A stretch of DNA of 64,000 nt from Megalobrama amblycephala (GCF_018812025.1 NC_063057.1:17293638-17357637); one strand, 5' to 3'. Positions 1-10,142 are shown, counted from the first letter of the stretch. Program-made: numbers and translations. The notes: generated by a model not told the origin, from the sequence alone.

Positions 1-270
1 TATAATATATATAATAATAATATTATTTATAATAATATATTATATTTATATATATATATATACAAATTTTAACAATTATTATTAGGAGCACTGACAAACA
101 AACTTAGGAATGGCAAAATACACATCACAGGACATTACATGAACAACACATCATTATATAATCCCTATAAGAAGGTTTCCAGCTTCAGCAAGATGGATGT
201 GAACAAGAAGTAAACCTCGATTACTCTCGCATCTGCCCAGGCCAGACTGTGACCCCATGGGGGTGTCAAC
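1..270. other. AT-rich DNA and presumed 3' UTR of atp6v1f
   Basis: The first 60 bases are almost pure A/T with TA runs. The rest lies directly downstream of the atp6v1f stop codon on the minus strand and is probably its 3' UTR. I see no clear AATAAA signal on that strand inside the window, so the transcript end may lie to the left of it. Confidence 0.4.
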
Positions 271-975
271 TTATCGGAAGTCCTCTGCTGAGAACATGCC
301 CTTGGCCCGTCGCAGGATGGAATCCTTGGAGGCGTCGTACGGATGCTCTTTTGAGGGAATCTCCAGCACGGCTGGGATGGACTGCATGTGGGCATCTATA
401 GCATGACGAATCATCTCTGCGATGAACTGGTTGATCAGGATGATGCCAATGTCGCTGCGAGCCAGGAAACTCCTGTAAATGAGGAACAGATATAATTGAT
501 GTTGATAATATTCAAGTAAAAATTACATTATGGACTATAAATTGTGCAATCTACAATTATCAGTCAAAATTTGATTATTCAAAAACCTCATAAAAGCAAT
601 TGGCACATAGTCTAATATATGTATATTTGAGTGTGTGTGTGTGTGTATACACTACCATTCAAAAGTTTGGGATCAGTAAGATTTTTAATGTTTTTTTAAA
701 TAAGTTTTGTCTGCTCACCAAGGCTGCATTTATTTAATTAAAAATACAGTTAAAACGGTAATACTATGAAATATTATTACAATTTAAAATAACTGTTTTC
801 TATTTGAAAAATATTTTAAAATATAATTTATTCCTGTGATCAAAGCTGAATTTTCAGCATCATTACTCCAGTCTTCAGTGTCACATGATCCTTCAGAAAT
901 CATTTCATTCTAATAGGCTGATTTACTGCTCAAGAAACATTTATTATGTACAATTGTACAAAATATTTGCGTACA

Positions 976-1006
<31 letters not shown>

Positions 1007-1599
1007 ATATATAATTATTTTTTTGATGAATAGAAAGTTCAAAAGAACAGTGTTTATTTGAAATATATATATAATCTTTTTCAACATTATAAATGCATTT
1101 ACTATCACTTTTGTAAGTATTATGTAAGTATTTCTTTCAAAAAAATAAAAATAAAAATTCTTACTGACCCCAAACTTTTGAACGGTAGTGTATAATGTTA
1201 CAAAAGCTTTATATTTCAGATAAATGCTGAAATGCTGTTCTTTTGAACTTTCTATTCATCAAGGAATCCTGAAAAAAAAGTACACAACTGTTTTCAACAT
1301 TGATAATAATAATACCTTTTTATTGAGCAGCAAATCAGCATATTAGAATGATTTCTGAAGGATCATGTGACACTGAAGACTGGAGTAATGATGCTGAAAA
1401 TTCAGCTTTGCCAACACAAGAATAAATTATATTTTAAAATATATTCAAATAGAAAACAGTTATTTTAAATTGTAATAATATTTCACAATATTACTGTTTT
1501 TACTGTATTTTTAATTAAATAAATGTAGCCTTGGTGAGCAGACAAAACCTATTTAAAAAACATTAAAAATCTTACAGATCCCAAACTTTTGAATGGTAG

Positions 1600-1663
<64 letters not shown>

Positions 1664-1705
1664 TAATATCATTTTTAGAGTATATGTAGACAGATAGATA
1701 ATAAT

Positions 1706-1750
<45 letters not shown>

Positions 1751-1761
1751 ATTTTAGAGTG

Positions 1762-1816
<55 letters not shown>

Positions 1817-2111
1817 GCTAGTCATAGGCGTATTCGCGAATAATAAAGTCCTTAATCAATATGATACATACACTATTTACGAAGGCATATTTTTCTCTTT
1901 TGAATGGTAATATGTTTTTAAATCATTCAGACATTTCAAATATTGTCTCTTACTTGAAGGTCTCCTCTATCTCTGTGATGCTAGTGTCCTTTTCCACCAC
2001 TAAGAAATTGGGTTTTCGGTTTTTATTGAGCTCTCCAATCCCTCCGAGGAGGAATCCGGTACATGTGTCTTCATCCCCTATAACGGCGATTAATTTCCCC
2101 CGTCCAGGCAT
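271..2111 (-). CDS. atp6v1f: V-type proton ATPase subunit F (V1 sector)
   Basis: Two coding exons on the minus strand: 1954-2111 (from the ATG at 2111) and 271-472 (to the TAA at 271). The donor GTAAGA (1948-1953) and an acceptor ending at 473 join the frame as ttc aa|g agt. The product is 119 residues, the same length as human ATP6V1F. The N-terminus reads [16 protein letters not shown]. Other landmarks are [40 protein letters not shown] and the C-terminal MFSAEDFR, all hallmarks of the family. Subunit F is part of the central rotor stalk of the V1 sector, which couples cytosolic ATP hydrolysis to proton pumping into lysosomes and endosomes. The 1.48-kb intron is mostly a palindromic MITE plus TA and GATA microsatellites. 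The gene is divergent from lamtor4 and shares its promoter. Identity is certain. Confidence 0.97.
651..1600. mobile_element. Palindromic MITE dimer in the atp6v1f intron
   Basis: The left end begins actaccattcaaaagtttgg and the right end at 1600 is its inverted copy. Between them the arms match in inverted orientation, for example the block around 855-905 (ttcagcatcattactccag) against 1342-1405. A third terminal repeat in inverted orientation (aacttttgaacggtagtgt, ending at 1191) lies inside, so the structure is one full unit (651-1191) plus an inverted partial unit (1192-1600). It has no coding capacity. Related copies lie at 20866-21222, 27240-27835, 30778-31688 and 44436-44877. Confidence 0.85.
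1604..1816. repeat. TA and GATA microsatellites
   Basis: (TA)n at 1604-1657 and 1712-1747, then (GATA)n at about 1762-1816, all inside the atp6v1f intron, 140-300 bp from the first exon. Confidence 0.95.
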
Positions 2112-2571
2112 CGCGACTTTACCTTATATTCGCTCAAATAAAAGACAGAATGGATGAAATGTTTTCCCGTCCTGCAGGATCATATGCTTTAATCAGCTGA
2201 CTACTGCACTTCCGCTTTAACTAGACCGTAAGCTCTTTATTTAGACAGCTGACCTGGGATCTGTGCTGCTATGGTTAATGCCTGCCCTCAGTGTGGTGAT
2301 TATGACAAATCTGATCCTGAATCAGAATAAGTGCGCACACAGCCTAAAACAGGCAGAATTGTGTCATAATACGCCACATTTTAATATTTTTTCAGATATT
2401 ATCACATGTTGTACATTTCCGAAGCATAAAAACATAAAAGTGATGTAACATTGACAGGAAAAGCCATCTTTTTCTGCGATGACGTTATAACCACGCGACT
2501 CTTGCTTGTCAGTCACGTGAGGCGGGGTGTGAAGGAAGACAACAGTGTAAATTTATCATCACTGCTTAAAA
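2112..2571. promoter_or_regulatory. Bidirectional promoter of atp6v1f and lamtor4
   Basis: Only 460 bp separate the two divergent start codons, so both core promoters and 5' UTRs must lie here. The half nearest lamtor4 contains a CRE-like tgacgttata (2480-2489), ccacgcg (2491-2497) and gtcacgtga followed by ggcgggg (a GC box). No TATA box at an expected position stands out. That the promoter is shared is an inference from spacing. Confidence 0.8.
2512..2520. promoter_or_regulatory. CLEAR / E-box type site GTCACGTGA
   Basis: The sequence matches nine of the ten bases of the CLEAR consensus GTCACGTGAC, which is bound by the MiT/TFE factors TFEB, TFE3 and MITF in promoters of lysosomal genes. 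It lies 52 bp upstream of the lamtor4 ATG and about 400 bp from the atp6v1f ATG, beside a GC box. Both genes encode lysosome-surface proteins, so the site fits its context. USF or other bHLH-ZIP factors could also use it. Confidence 0.65.
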
Positions 2572-5279
2572 ATGGTAAATATAATTATTACTTTTGGGGC
2601 GTTTGTATAACTAAACGTTTCTTTTAATGAAAGGTTTTGTTGTGGTGTGCGTTCGCATGCTTGTGGAAAACATAAAAGTGATACATAATGTGATGGAGAA
2701 AGCATTAAGCTGTAAGGAATTATTAAACAGTCGATCTCTGCAACTGTTTAATTCCTGTATTACCTTGTGTTGAAATGCAGACCACCGCTCTGACCCAAGG
2801 TTTGGAGAGAATACCCGATCAGATTGGGTATTTGGTTATTAGTGAGGACGGTGTACTTGCGGTAAGTTATTAAAGTAAAAAAATAATCACTTTTCTTATT
2901 ACAACTACTTTACATAAAGAGATAACACTTCGGTAAAGTTGGTTTTATATTCGCACATTCGGACTTCTGATAAATTCAGACTTTCCAATAAATGTGCAAT
3001 AAATTAATGTTTGCGAATTTTAAGCAGCAACATGATATTACTTGGGTAAAGTTGGTTTTATATTCGCACATTCGGACATCCGTATTCAATAGCCTTGTTA
3101 ATCACACTACATTGGACATTCAGTGGACATTCACAAGTAAATATGCCATTAAAACAATACTTGCCTATTTTGATCGACTGTGAAAAATGTTGTAAGTTGA
3201 CAATCGTTGGTTGTCAATATCATGTCGCTGCTTAAAATTCGCAAACATTAATTTATTGCACATTTATTGGAAAGTCTGAATTTATCAGAAGTCCGAATGT
3301 GCGAATATAAAACCAACTTTACCGAAGTAGAGAAAACATGTGTTAAATAGAGAATCTTATGTTACAAAGAAAAAAAATCCAAAGAGCGAATAAGAGAATT
3401 GTCTAAACATGTAATGCATGTATTATCTGGACCTATGCATTTTATAGATTTATAGAATTTAGATATTGTTTGTGTTTATTTGTGTGTGTGTGTTTGTGAC
3501 ATATCAGGACACAAATTTGTATAATGATATGGTATGTCCAAGGCTGGGTAGGTTACTTTTAAAATGTATTTCACTTCAGATTACAAAATACATGCTTTAA
3601 AAAGACATTAATAACGTATTTTGTTAGATTACCCAAGTTTTGTAACTTAATCTTAATACTTTAGAATACTAATAAGTATGTAACACACAAAAAAAGGTAA
3701 TTACAAGTTTTTCTCACAATTCTGACTTTTTTCTCAGAATTGCAAGTTGCAATTGCGAGTTATAAAGTCAGAATTCTGAGATATAAACTCGCAATTTCCC
3801 AGTAAACAAAGTAAGAATTTGCAAGAAAAGAAGTCCGAATTGTGAGGAAAAAGTCCAAATTGCAAGTTTTTAATCACGCAATTCTGACTTTATAACTTGC
3901 ATTTACGAGTTTATATCTCGCAATTCTGAGAAAAAAAGTTCAGAACTGTAAGATGCAAACTCGCAATTGCAAGGAAAAAAGTCAGAAATGTGAGAGAAAA
4001 AGTTGTAATTACCATTTTTTACAGTTTCAAGGGACTCCCAAACAACTATTGCAAAACATGAAAACAGTCGTGGATCATCACATAATGACAGGACACTTAA
4101 GATTCAAGGGTATATATACATTTTTGAATGGGGCAATTTTTATAAACTCAGTCATTTTGTCTTGTCGAATATATGTTAGCATATTTTATGTGAAATAGCC
4201 TATTCAGGACAGTACTAAATAAAATAATAATTATTAAAATGTTGCATATTCTGCAAGGGGAATGAAACTTATGAGCAGAAATGTAGCTGATTCTTTTTCA
4301 GACTGTCAGAGTCAGAGAATCACCAATTGCTTTTTACATTAATTACTCATCACAGTTTACATTAATGTTTAAATGAAATTCAAAGTAATGACTTTGGTAA
4401 TCTAAAATACTTTTCAAATGTAACTGTAATTTGTTTACCATCCATTTAAAATGTAACTGTAATGAAATACAGTTACTCCAATTTTGAATTTAAAATATGT
4501 AACTAAGTTAAATGTATTTCATTTACTCCCCAACCCTTGGTATGACATAGGTATTACAAGGAGAGGGTGACTTATGAGTACATTACCCCATGTCCCCATT
4601 TTTCAAAAGGCTTTTAAATCATACTTAATTTTCTTTTCTTTTTTTTTTCTTTTTTTTTTTTGAGAAAGTAAAAATGTGCACAGTTTCCTGTGATGGGTAG
4701 GTTTAGGTGTAGGGCGATAGAAAATACGGTTTGTACAGTATAAAAACCATTACACCTATGGAATGTCCCCACAATTCACAAAAACAAATGTGTGTGTGTA
4801 TATAGATTGATAGATTATTTATCTGTAAATCTTGTACTATTACAGTCCGCAGGAGAGCTGGAGAATGACGAGCACACGGCAGGAGTGATCATGCAGATGG
4901 TCAGAACCGCCTGTCGTTTCAGGTTGCACGGGACAGCTGAGCCCCCTTTTAAACGCATGTCAGGTAAGAAACATAAGTGCTTTTACTTAGGCCTCAGTGT
5001 GCCACCTAGGTGAATCTCTTAAAGCCTGTCAGAAATGTGTTTGGCTCATTTTTCACCCTAAAATTTGCAATATCATGATTTTCATCACTATACTACAGTA
5101 AATTGTTCACAAATTCTGTGTAAAGCTACCACTTAATAAATATCCGGATGTTATTCATCTTGCTGTTTTTTTCCCCCACAGTGATGTTTGAAGACTACAT
5201 TTATGCTGTGACCATCTCAGGACAGAAAGTTTTTGTAGTCAAACGGCAGAACAACCAGAGGGAACCTGTTATTGTGTAG
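2572..5279 (+). CDS. lamtor4: Ragulator complex protein LAMTOR4
   Basis: Four coding exons: 2572-2574 (the ATG alone, followed at once by the donor GTAAAT), 2781-2861, 4846-4963 and 5182-5279 (TAG 5277-5279). The sum is 300 nt, giving 99 residues, the human length. Conserved stretches are [39 protein letters not shown] and [25 protein letters not shown] C-terminal sequence. LAMTOR4 is a small roadblock-fold subunit of the pentameric Ragulator, which anchors Rag GTPases and mTORC1 to the lysosome and contacts the V-ATPase. The first coding exon holds only the start codon, so a frame-blind ORF search misses it. The 2-kb second intron is filled by two mobile-element clusters. The partner subunit gene atp6v1f lies head to head upstream. 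Confidence 0.96.
2927..3328. mobile_element. Palindromic MITE (402 bp) in lamtor4 intron 2
   Basis: The left arm from acttcggtaaagttggtttt (2927) is repeated inverted in the right arm ending ccaactttaccgaagt (3328). The arms match over roughly 110 bases each. The first ~38 bases of the left arm recur in direct orientation at about 3044-3083. There is no reading frame. Confidence 0.85.
3538..4540. mobile_element. MITE inserted into another repeat in lamtor4 intron 2
   Basis: The element begins ccaaggctgggtaggttact and ends ctccccaacccttgg, with inverted termini. It carries the alternating 'aaatgtatttcattt / gtaactgtaatgaaatac' sequence typical of a common fish hAT-like MITE. It splits a different cyprinid repeat whose halves lie at about 3490-3537 and 4541-4785. 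A third element (3696-4014) is inserted in it. Confidence 0.7.
3696..4014. mobile_element. Innermost palindromic element of the nested stack
   Basis: It starts ggtaattacaag and ends ttgtaattacc in inverted orientation. Inside are many alternating copies of 'tcagaattctgag', 'aactcgcaatt' and complementary forms, giving a multi-palindrome of about 319 bp. It has no coding potential. Confidence 0.75.
4541..4785. repeat. Right half of an interrupted interspersed repeat
   Basis: The unit with 'gatgggtaggtttaggtgta' and 'aaaaccattacacctatgg' is a common cyprinid interspersed repeat, recognised from general familiarity. Its left end, with 'gacatatcaggacacaaatt', is at about 3498-3530, on the other side of the 1-kb insertion. 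Confidence 0.6.
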
Positions 5280-5995
5280 TAAAGAGGATAATATGGACTG
5301 ATCTTACCAACTTCTACAAGCTCAAATTGGCGCCCTCACATTGAAACCGCCATTGCAACCATCTGATGTTTGGCACAATCACACTGAATTTCTTTTGTAA
5401 GAAGACTTTATTACACTGATTTGGGGGCCTTTGCTGGTGTCAGGTGTATTTGACCTGAACCTGAATAAGTTAATGTGTTTTCTTGTATAACTGCAATGTT
5501 ACAGACTATGGTCACTGGATTCATCTGATGCAAGATTAAATGCTGTCAATATTTTAGCCCCCATTTATGCTTGAGTGGTTCCAGTTATGGTATTAATAGA
5601 AATAACTATAGATTTGTATTTACATTTAACCCATACATCTATTAACATACAGCTTCCTCATACAAATACAGGCATGTTTTGACTTAAGGACCTGCTCATC
5701 ACATCTTATCTTTATGCAGAAATCTCATTAGACTGGAATTATGTATACAAATGTGTATTAGCCACGGAAGCGGTTTATTTTTGACAATATTACACTGGGT
5801 GTTATAATTGCATTATGAGTTTCATATTCCAATCTTGATGTAAAGTGTGAGAGCTTGTAGTGAGGTGTTATAATAATCTGTGGAAGCAGAAACTTAAGTG
5901 CACTGAATTGACTTTTTACAGTCTGTTTCCAAATATATCTAATTAACAGGCTAGAAATCAAATCTTTGAATAACTGCATTAACAATAATATATTA

Positions 5996-6001
5996 AATAA
6001 A
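5996..6001 (+). other. lamtor4: Probable poly(A) signal of lamtor4
   Basis: AATAAA about 0.7 kb after the stop codon, the first clear hexamer on the plus strand. The 3' UTR would be 5280 to about 6020. From there to 6287 I see only a TA/TATG microsatellite (about 6146-6190) and otherwise unremarkable AT-rich DNA. Confidence 0.55.
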
Positions 6002-6287
6002 GTACTATGCATTTTAGTTTGTGTTCTTTTTCAAGAATCATCAAATTATTTGTGGTTCAATCTATGTTGAATAATTAAATTCTGTACTATATCCTTTATT
6101 TTAGAGTATACAGTATTTTATTTGTATACAGTCTTTTGCATAATATATGTATGTATGTATGTTTATGTGTATATATATATATATATATATGAGGAACAAA
6201 TACTTTTGGTTTCATTTTTACTGAGAGGAATTCTGGAAATGCTTTGAACCCCAACAATCCCTGTCTTCCCACAAAATACTACAGTAC

Positions 6288-7027
6288 TTAAAGGATTAGT
6301 TCACTCAGAAATGAAAATAATGTAATTTATTACTCACCCTCATGCTGTTCCACTCCCGTAAGACCTTCGTTCATCTTCGGAACACAAATTAAGATATTTT
6401 TGTTGAAATCCGATGGCTCAGTGAGGCCTGCATAGGGAGCAATGACGTTTCCTCTCTCAAGATCCATTAATGTACTAAAAACATATTTAAATCAGTTCAT
6501 GTGAGTACAGTGGCTCGATATTAATATTATAAAGCCACAAGAATATTTTTGGTGATGGCCGATTTCAAAACACTGCTTCGGAGCGTTATGAATCAGCGTG
6601 TCGAATCAGCGTTTTGGAGCGCCAAAGTCACGTGATTTCAGCAGTTTGACACGCGATCCGAATTATGATTCGATACACTGATTCATTATGCTCCGATGCT
6701 TCCTGAAGCAGTGTTTTGAAATCGGCCATCACTAAATAAGTTATTTTGTTTTTTTTGGCGCACCAAAAATATTCTCGTCGCTTTATAATATTAATATTGA
6801 GCCACTGTACTCACATGAACTGATTTAAATATGTTTTTAGTACATTAATGGATCTTGAGAGAGGAAATGTCATTGCTCCCTATGCAGGCCTCACAGAGCC
6901 ATCGGATTTCAACAAAAATATCTTAATTTGTGTTCTGAAGATGAATGAAGGTCTTACGGGTGTGGAACGATATGAGCGTGAGTAATAAATAACACTATTT
7001 TCATTTGTGGGTGAACTAATCCTTTAA
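6288..7027. mobile_element. Palindromic MITE (740 bp), left flank of the zinc-finger gene
   Basis: The termini ttaaaggattagttcac and gtgaactaatcctttaa are perfect inverses. The arms repeat inverted almost to the centre near 6657, for example taagaccttcgttcatcttc (6360-6379) against its complement at about 6931-6956. Sister copies are 9274-10063 (full), 27854-28316 (internally deleted) and 10575-10669 (one end). The centre contains a GTCACGTGA motif at 6627-6635. Confidence 0.88.
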
Positions 7028-7469
7028 CTTAATCTTTCATCTTTGTTTCATAGTAATACAAGGCCAAATGACTAATAAGATGAGGTTTTAAAAAAATATC
7101 TGGAAAGGGTGACAAAGGAATGAGAAATGGGGAAGGAAAATGCAGAAAAGTGCGTTAGAACAGGAACTGATTGCAAAGTCCTTGATGTGAAATTCAAACC
7201 AGCAAAGAACATTTCGACATTTCCTGTACTGCGACACTCATCTGCCATTTCATACGGATCTTTTCAATGAATCGGTTCACAAAAACAACCTGAACGATTC
7301 TTCCAAGCATCTGTCCGAACGGTTAACTCACGCGAGCTTAATGAGGGGATTTAATGTAAAAGAAAAGTTACTTTCAGATCAGAAATAGCATAAAATAAAC
7401 ATACTGGAATTATTTCAACGCTACAGTAACACTAGGTGGCGGTAGTGCACTTTTTATTTTTGAGACTCG

Positions 7470-7535
7470 CCGTCAAATAAACACAAAGAAGAAGAAGCGA
7501 AAGGTTAATCGAGGGAAAACAGATACTGCAGGGTA
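7470..7535 (+). other. Possible non-coding first exon of the zinc-finger gene
   Basis: A purine-rich stretch (acaaagaagaagaagcgaaa) ending in cagg|gtaaca gives a plausible 5' UTR exon and donor, about 390 bp before the acceptor at 7917-7918. Only position and splice consensus support it. Confidence 0.35.
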
Positions 7536-7609
7536 ACAAAATTAATAATACTCTTGCATTTTGCGTGGTTTTCAAATTGATTTTGACAATTTAATATGTT
7601 CTTTTTAGG

Positions 7610-7700
7610 CCTGATGGACGTGAAAGAGGAAAGTGAAGAACTGGGTGCGGATGAGAAACATCAGTATTATTTCTTAACTAAAGAAAAACCTATTCTTTAA
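7610..7700 (+). pseudogene. Duplicate, truncated first coding exon of a FINZ-type zinc-finger gene
   Basis: An acceptor (ctttttag) is followed by gcctgATGGACGTGAAAG. It encodes 28 residues (MDVKEESEELGADEKHQYY..) before a TAA at 7698-7700, with no donor in frame. The start closely matches the start of the live gene (MEVKEEREELYMDEKE at 7924), which is also preceded by ttttag. The sequence resembles the acidic exon of fish FINZ zinc-finger proteins. Included in a transcript, it would act as an upstream ORF; more likely it is skipped. Confidence 0.6.
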
Positions 7701-7923
7701 ACTGTATTTTGTTAAACAAGAACCAAAACTGCGGTTCTTGCGGTAGTTTGGCTTTATCTAGTACTAGTAGCATGTTAGCAGCTTACATTAAAATTCTATG
7801 TAGAGCGATAAATACTCTTGAAATAAGCTAATGTGTCTGCTGGTATGTTTGGCCATCCAACATGGTATTACTCATTTCTCTTGAATTGATTTGTGATTAT
7901 GTAATATATTAATTTTAGGGTCA

Positions 7924-8760
7924 ATGGAAGTCAAAGAGGAAAGAGAAGAACTGTATATGGATGAGAAGGAGCCTGAGTATCAAGAACCTTTTAGTTGCCC
8001 CGAGACTGAAAACAATTTATCAGTAAAAAGAAGTAAAAAACCAAGAGCCAAGATATGTGTAACCTGCCCTCATTGTGGAAGGAGCTTTTCACAAAAAGGA
8101 CACCTGAACACTCACATGAGAGTCCACACCGGAGAGAGACCTTTTACCTGCATGTACTGTGGAAAGAGTTTCAAACAAAAGGACTACCTTAAAGATCACT
8201 TACTAATTCACACAGTAGGAAAGGCAGCCACATGCCTTCAGTGTGGGAAAAAAATTAGTAATAAGAAAAATTTGAAAAAGCATAATCTCTTACACTCTGG
8301 AGTAAGACCATACAGCTGCGATCAGTGTGATAAAACATTTATTTTGGCTTTTCAACTGAAAAGACATCAGGCAGTTCATCTAAAGGAGAAGCCGTTCTCG
8401 TGTACTTTATGTGGAAAGAGTTTTTCACGGTTGGATTGTTTGAAAGTGCACCAGACATTACATACTGGTGCGAAAGATCATGTTTGCTCTGAGTGTGGGG
8501 ATTGCTTTCCTAAAGCCTATTATTTGCGACAGCACCAAAAAGTCCATACTGGAGAAAAACCTTACAAGTGTTCATACTGTGGAAAGGGTTTCACTCACAG
8601 TGGATCGGTGACGGCACATGAGAGAGTTCACACTGGAGAGAAGCCGTACCACTGCTCATTGTGTGGAAAGAGCTTCAGCCAGTTAGGTGGTCAACAGACC
8701 CATATGAAAAAACATTGCCCAGCGCTGAAAACATGTATTGAATTGGTTACTGAAAAATAA
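7924..8760 (+). CDS. C2H2 zinc-finger protein with eight fingers
   Basis: A single exon of 278 residues from the ATG at 7924 to TAA at 8760, just after an acceptor (ttttag, ending 7918). The first ~45 residues are acidic/lysine-rich (MEVKEEREELYMDEKEP), like the fish FINZ N-terminal module. About eight tandem C2H2 fingers follow from residue ~48 (CPHCGRSFSQKGHLNTHMRVH) to the C-terminus, most joined by TGE(K/R)P-type linkers. Finger 2 ends HTVGKA and finger 4 ends HLKEKP, so two linkers are degenerate. All cysteine and histidine ligands are present. It is probably a nuclear DNA-binding regulator. This family is greatly expanded in cyprinids, so no one-to-one name is offered. A further 5' coding exon cannot be excluded. 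The gene sits between two copies of one MITE family. Confidence 0.85.
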   Translation: MEVKEEREELYMDEKEPEYQEPFSCPETENNLSVKRSKKPRAKICVTCPHCGRSFSQKGHLNTHMRVHTGERPFTCMYCGKSFKQKDYLKDHLLIHTVGKAATCLQCGKKISNKKNLKKHNLLHSGVRPYSCDQCDKTFILAFQLKRHQAVHLKEKPFSCTLCGKSFSRLDCLKVHQTLHTGAKDHVCSECGDCFPKAYYLRQHQKVHTGEKPYKCSYCGKGFTHSGSVTAHERVHTGEKPYHCSLCGKSFSQLGGQQTHMKKHCPALKTCIELVTEK

Positions 8761-9090
8761 ATCTTTTTTTTAAAAAATGAAGCAATGTTACTTGGTTACA
8801 TTCAGGGTGAAAACACTTTGCCTGACATTTTTTCCCCATTTGAACTATATAAAGTAATTTACCATAGGCTTATATAGAAATGAAATTGAAATACATTTTT
8901 CAAATGCTGTTGTGGTTTAATGGAATGTTTTAGAGCATATAAAGACTACTGTATCATATTTGATACACAAATTTCTATTCTAAGACCTTTAAATTATTAA
9001 CATGATCAAAACTTTGTTTAATAACCTGTTAAACACAATCTATACATGCTCTCTGTTGTCTGATTTATAGTTGTTAATGCTCTTTTAGAA

Positions 9091-9096
9091 AATAAA
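9091..9096 (+). other. Probable poly(A) signal of the zinc-finger gene
   Basis: AATAAA 331 bp after the stop codon, followed by a T/G-rich stretch (tgtctttttgctgtg). The 3' UTR is probably 8761 to about 9115. Confidence 0.6.
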
Positions 9097-9273
9097 AATG
9101 TCCACTTTCAGGTCATGGTACACGTGTCTTTTTGCTGTGAAATCTTTAATGATTTTCATGAAGTAAAACATGGTTTAAAATCATTAAAATGCGAAACACA
9201 TCAGGCTTTTGAGTGTTGAATGTTTATTTGTAGATCTCTCAAATCTGAATAAAATGTAGGTGTTTTTTGCTCC

Positions 9274-10063
9274 TTAAAGGGTTAGTTCACTCAAAAATGA
9301 AAATAATGTAATTAATTACTCACCCTCATGCCGTTCCACACCCGTAAGACCTTCATTAATCTTCAGAACGCAAATTGAGATATTTTTGTTGAAATCCGAT
9401 GGCTCAGTGAGGCCTGCATAGCCAGCAATGACATTTCCTCTCTCAAGATCCATTAATGTACTAGAAACATATTTAAATCAGTTCATGTGAGTACAGTGGT
9501 TCAATATTAATATTATAAAGCGACAAGAATATTTTTGGTGCGCCAAAAAAACAAAATAACGACTTATATAGTGATGGCCGATTTTAAAACACTGCCTCAG
9601 GAAGCTTCGGGACTGCTTCTTTTGTGTCGAATCAGCAGTTCGGAGCGCCAAAGTCACGTGATTTCAGCAGTTTGGCGGTTTGACACACGATCTGAATCAT
9701 GATTCGACACACTGATTCATTGTGCTCCGATGCTTCCTGAAGCAGTGTTTTGAAATCAGCCATCACTGTATAAGTCGTTATTTTGTTTTTTTGGTGCACC
9801 AAAAATATTCTCGTCACTTTATAATATTAATATTGAACCACTGTACTCACATGAACAGATTAAAATATGTTTTTAGTACATTAATGGATCTTGAGAGAGG
9901 AAATGTCATTGCTGGCTATGCAGGCCTCACTGAGCCATCGGATTTCAACAAAAATATCTTAATTTGTGTTCCGAAGATGAACGAAGGTCTTACAGGTGTG
10001 GAACAGCATGAGGGTGAGTAATAAATGACATTATTTTCATTTTTGGGTGAACTAACCCTTTAA
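9274..10063. mobile_element. Palindromic MITE (790 bp), right flank of the zinc-finger gene
   Basis: Same family as 6288-7027, with ends ttaaagggttagttcac and gtgaactaaccctttaa. The long arms are near-perfect inverted repeats centred near 9670. A GTCACGTGA motif lies at 9653-9661. The ORFs readable across it are translations of the palindrome, not genes. Confidence 0.88.
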
Positions 10064-10142
10064 GCTCCATATTCTCACTATATGTATATGGGGCATAATA
10101 AGCTTGATGTATCAAATATAATTTAAAAACATTAATGAAATA

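Noticed and set aside
1861..2157. 98-residue plus-strand frame
   Set aside because: It is the antisense of atp6v1f exon 1.
9632..10021. 61- and 99-residue frames on opposite strands
   Set aside because: They lie wholly in a palindromic MITE whose arms mirror each other; no transposase motif.
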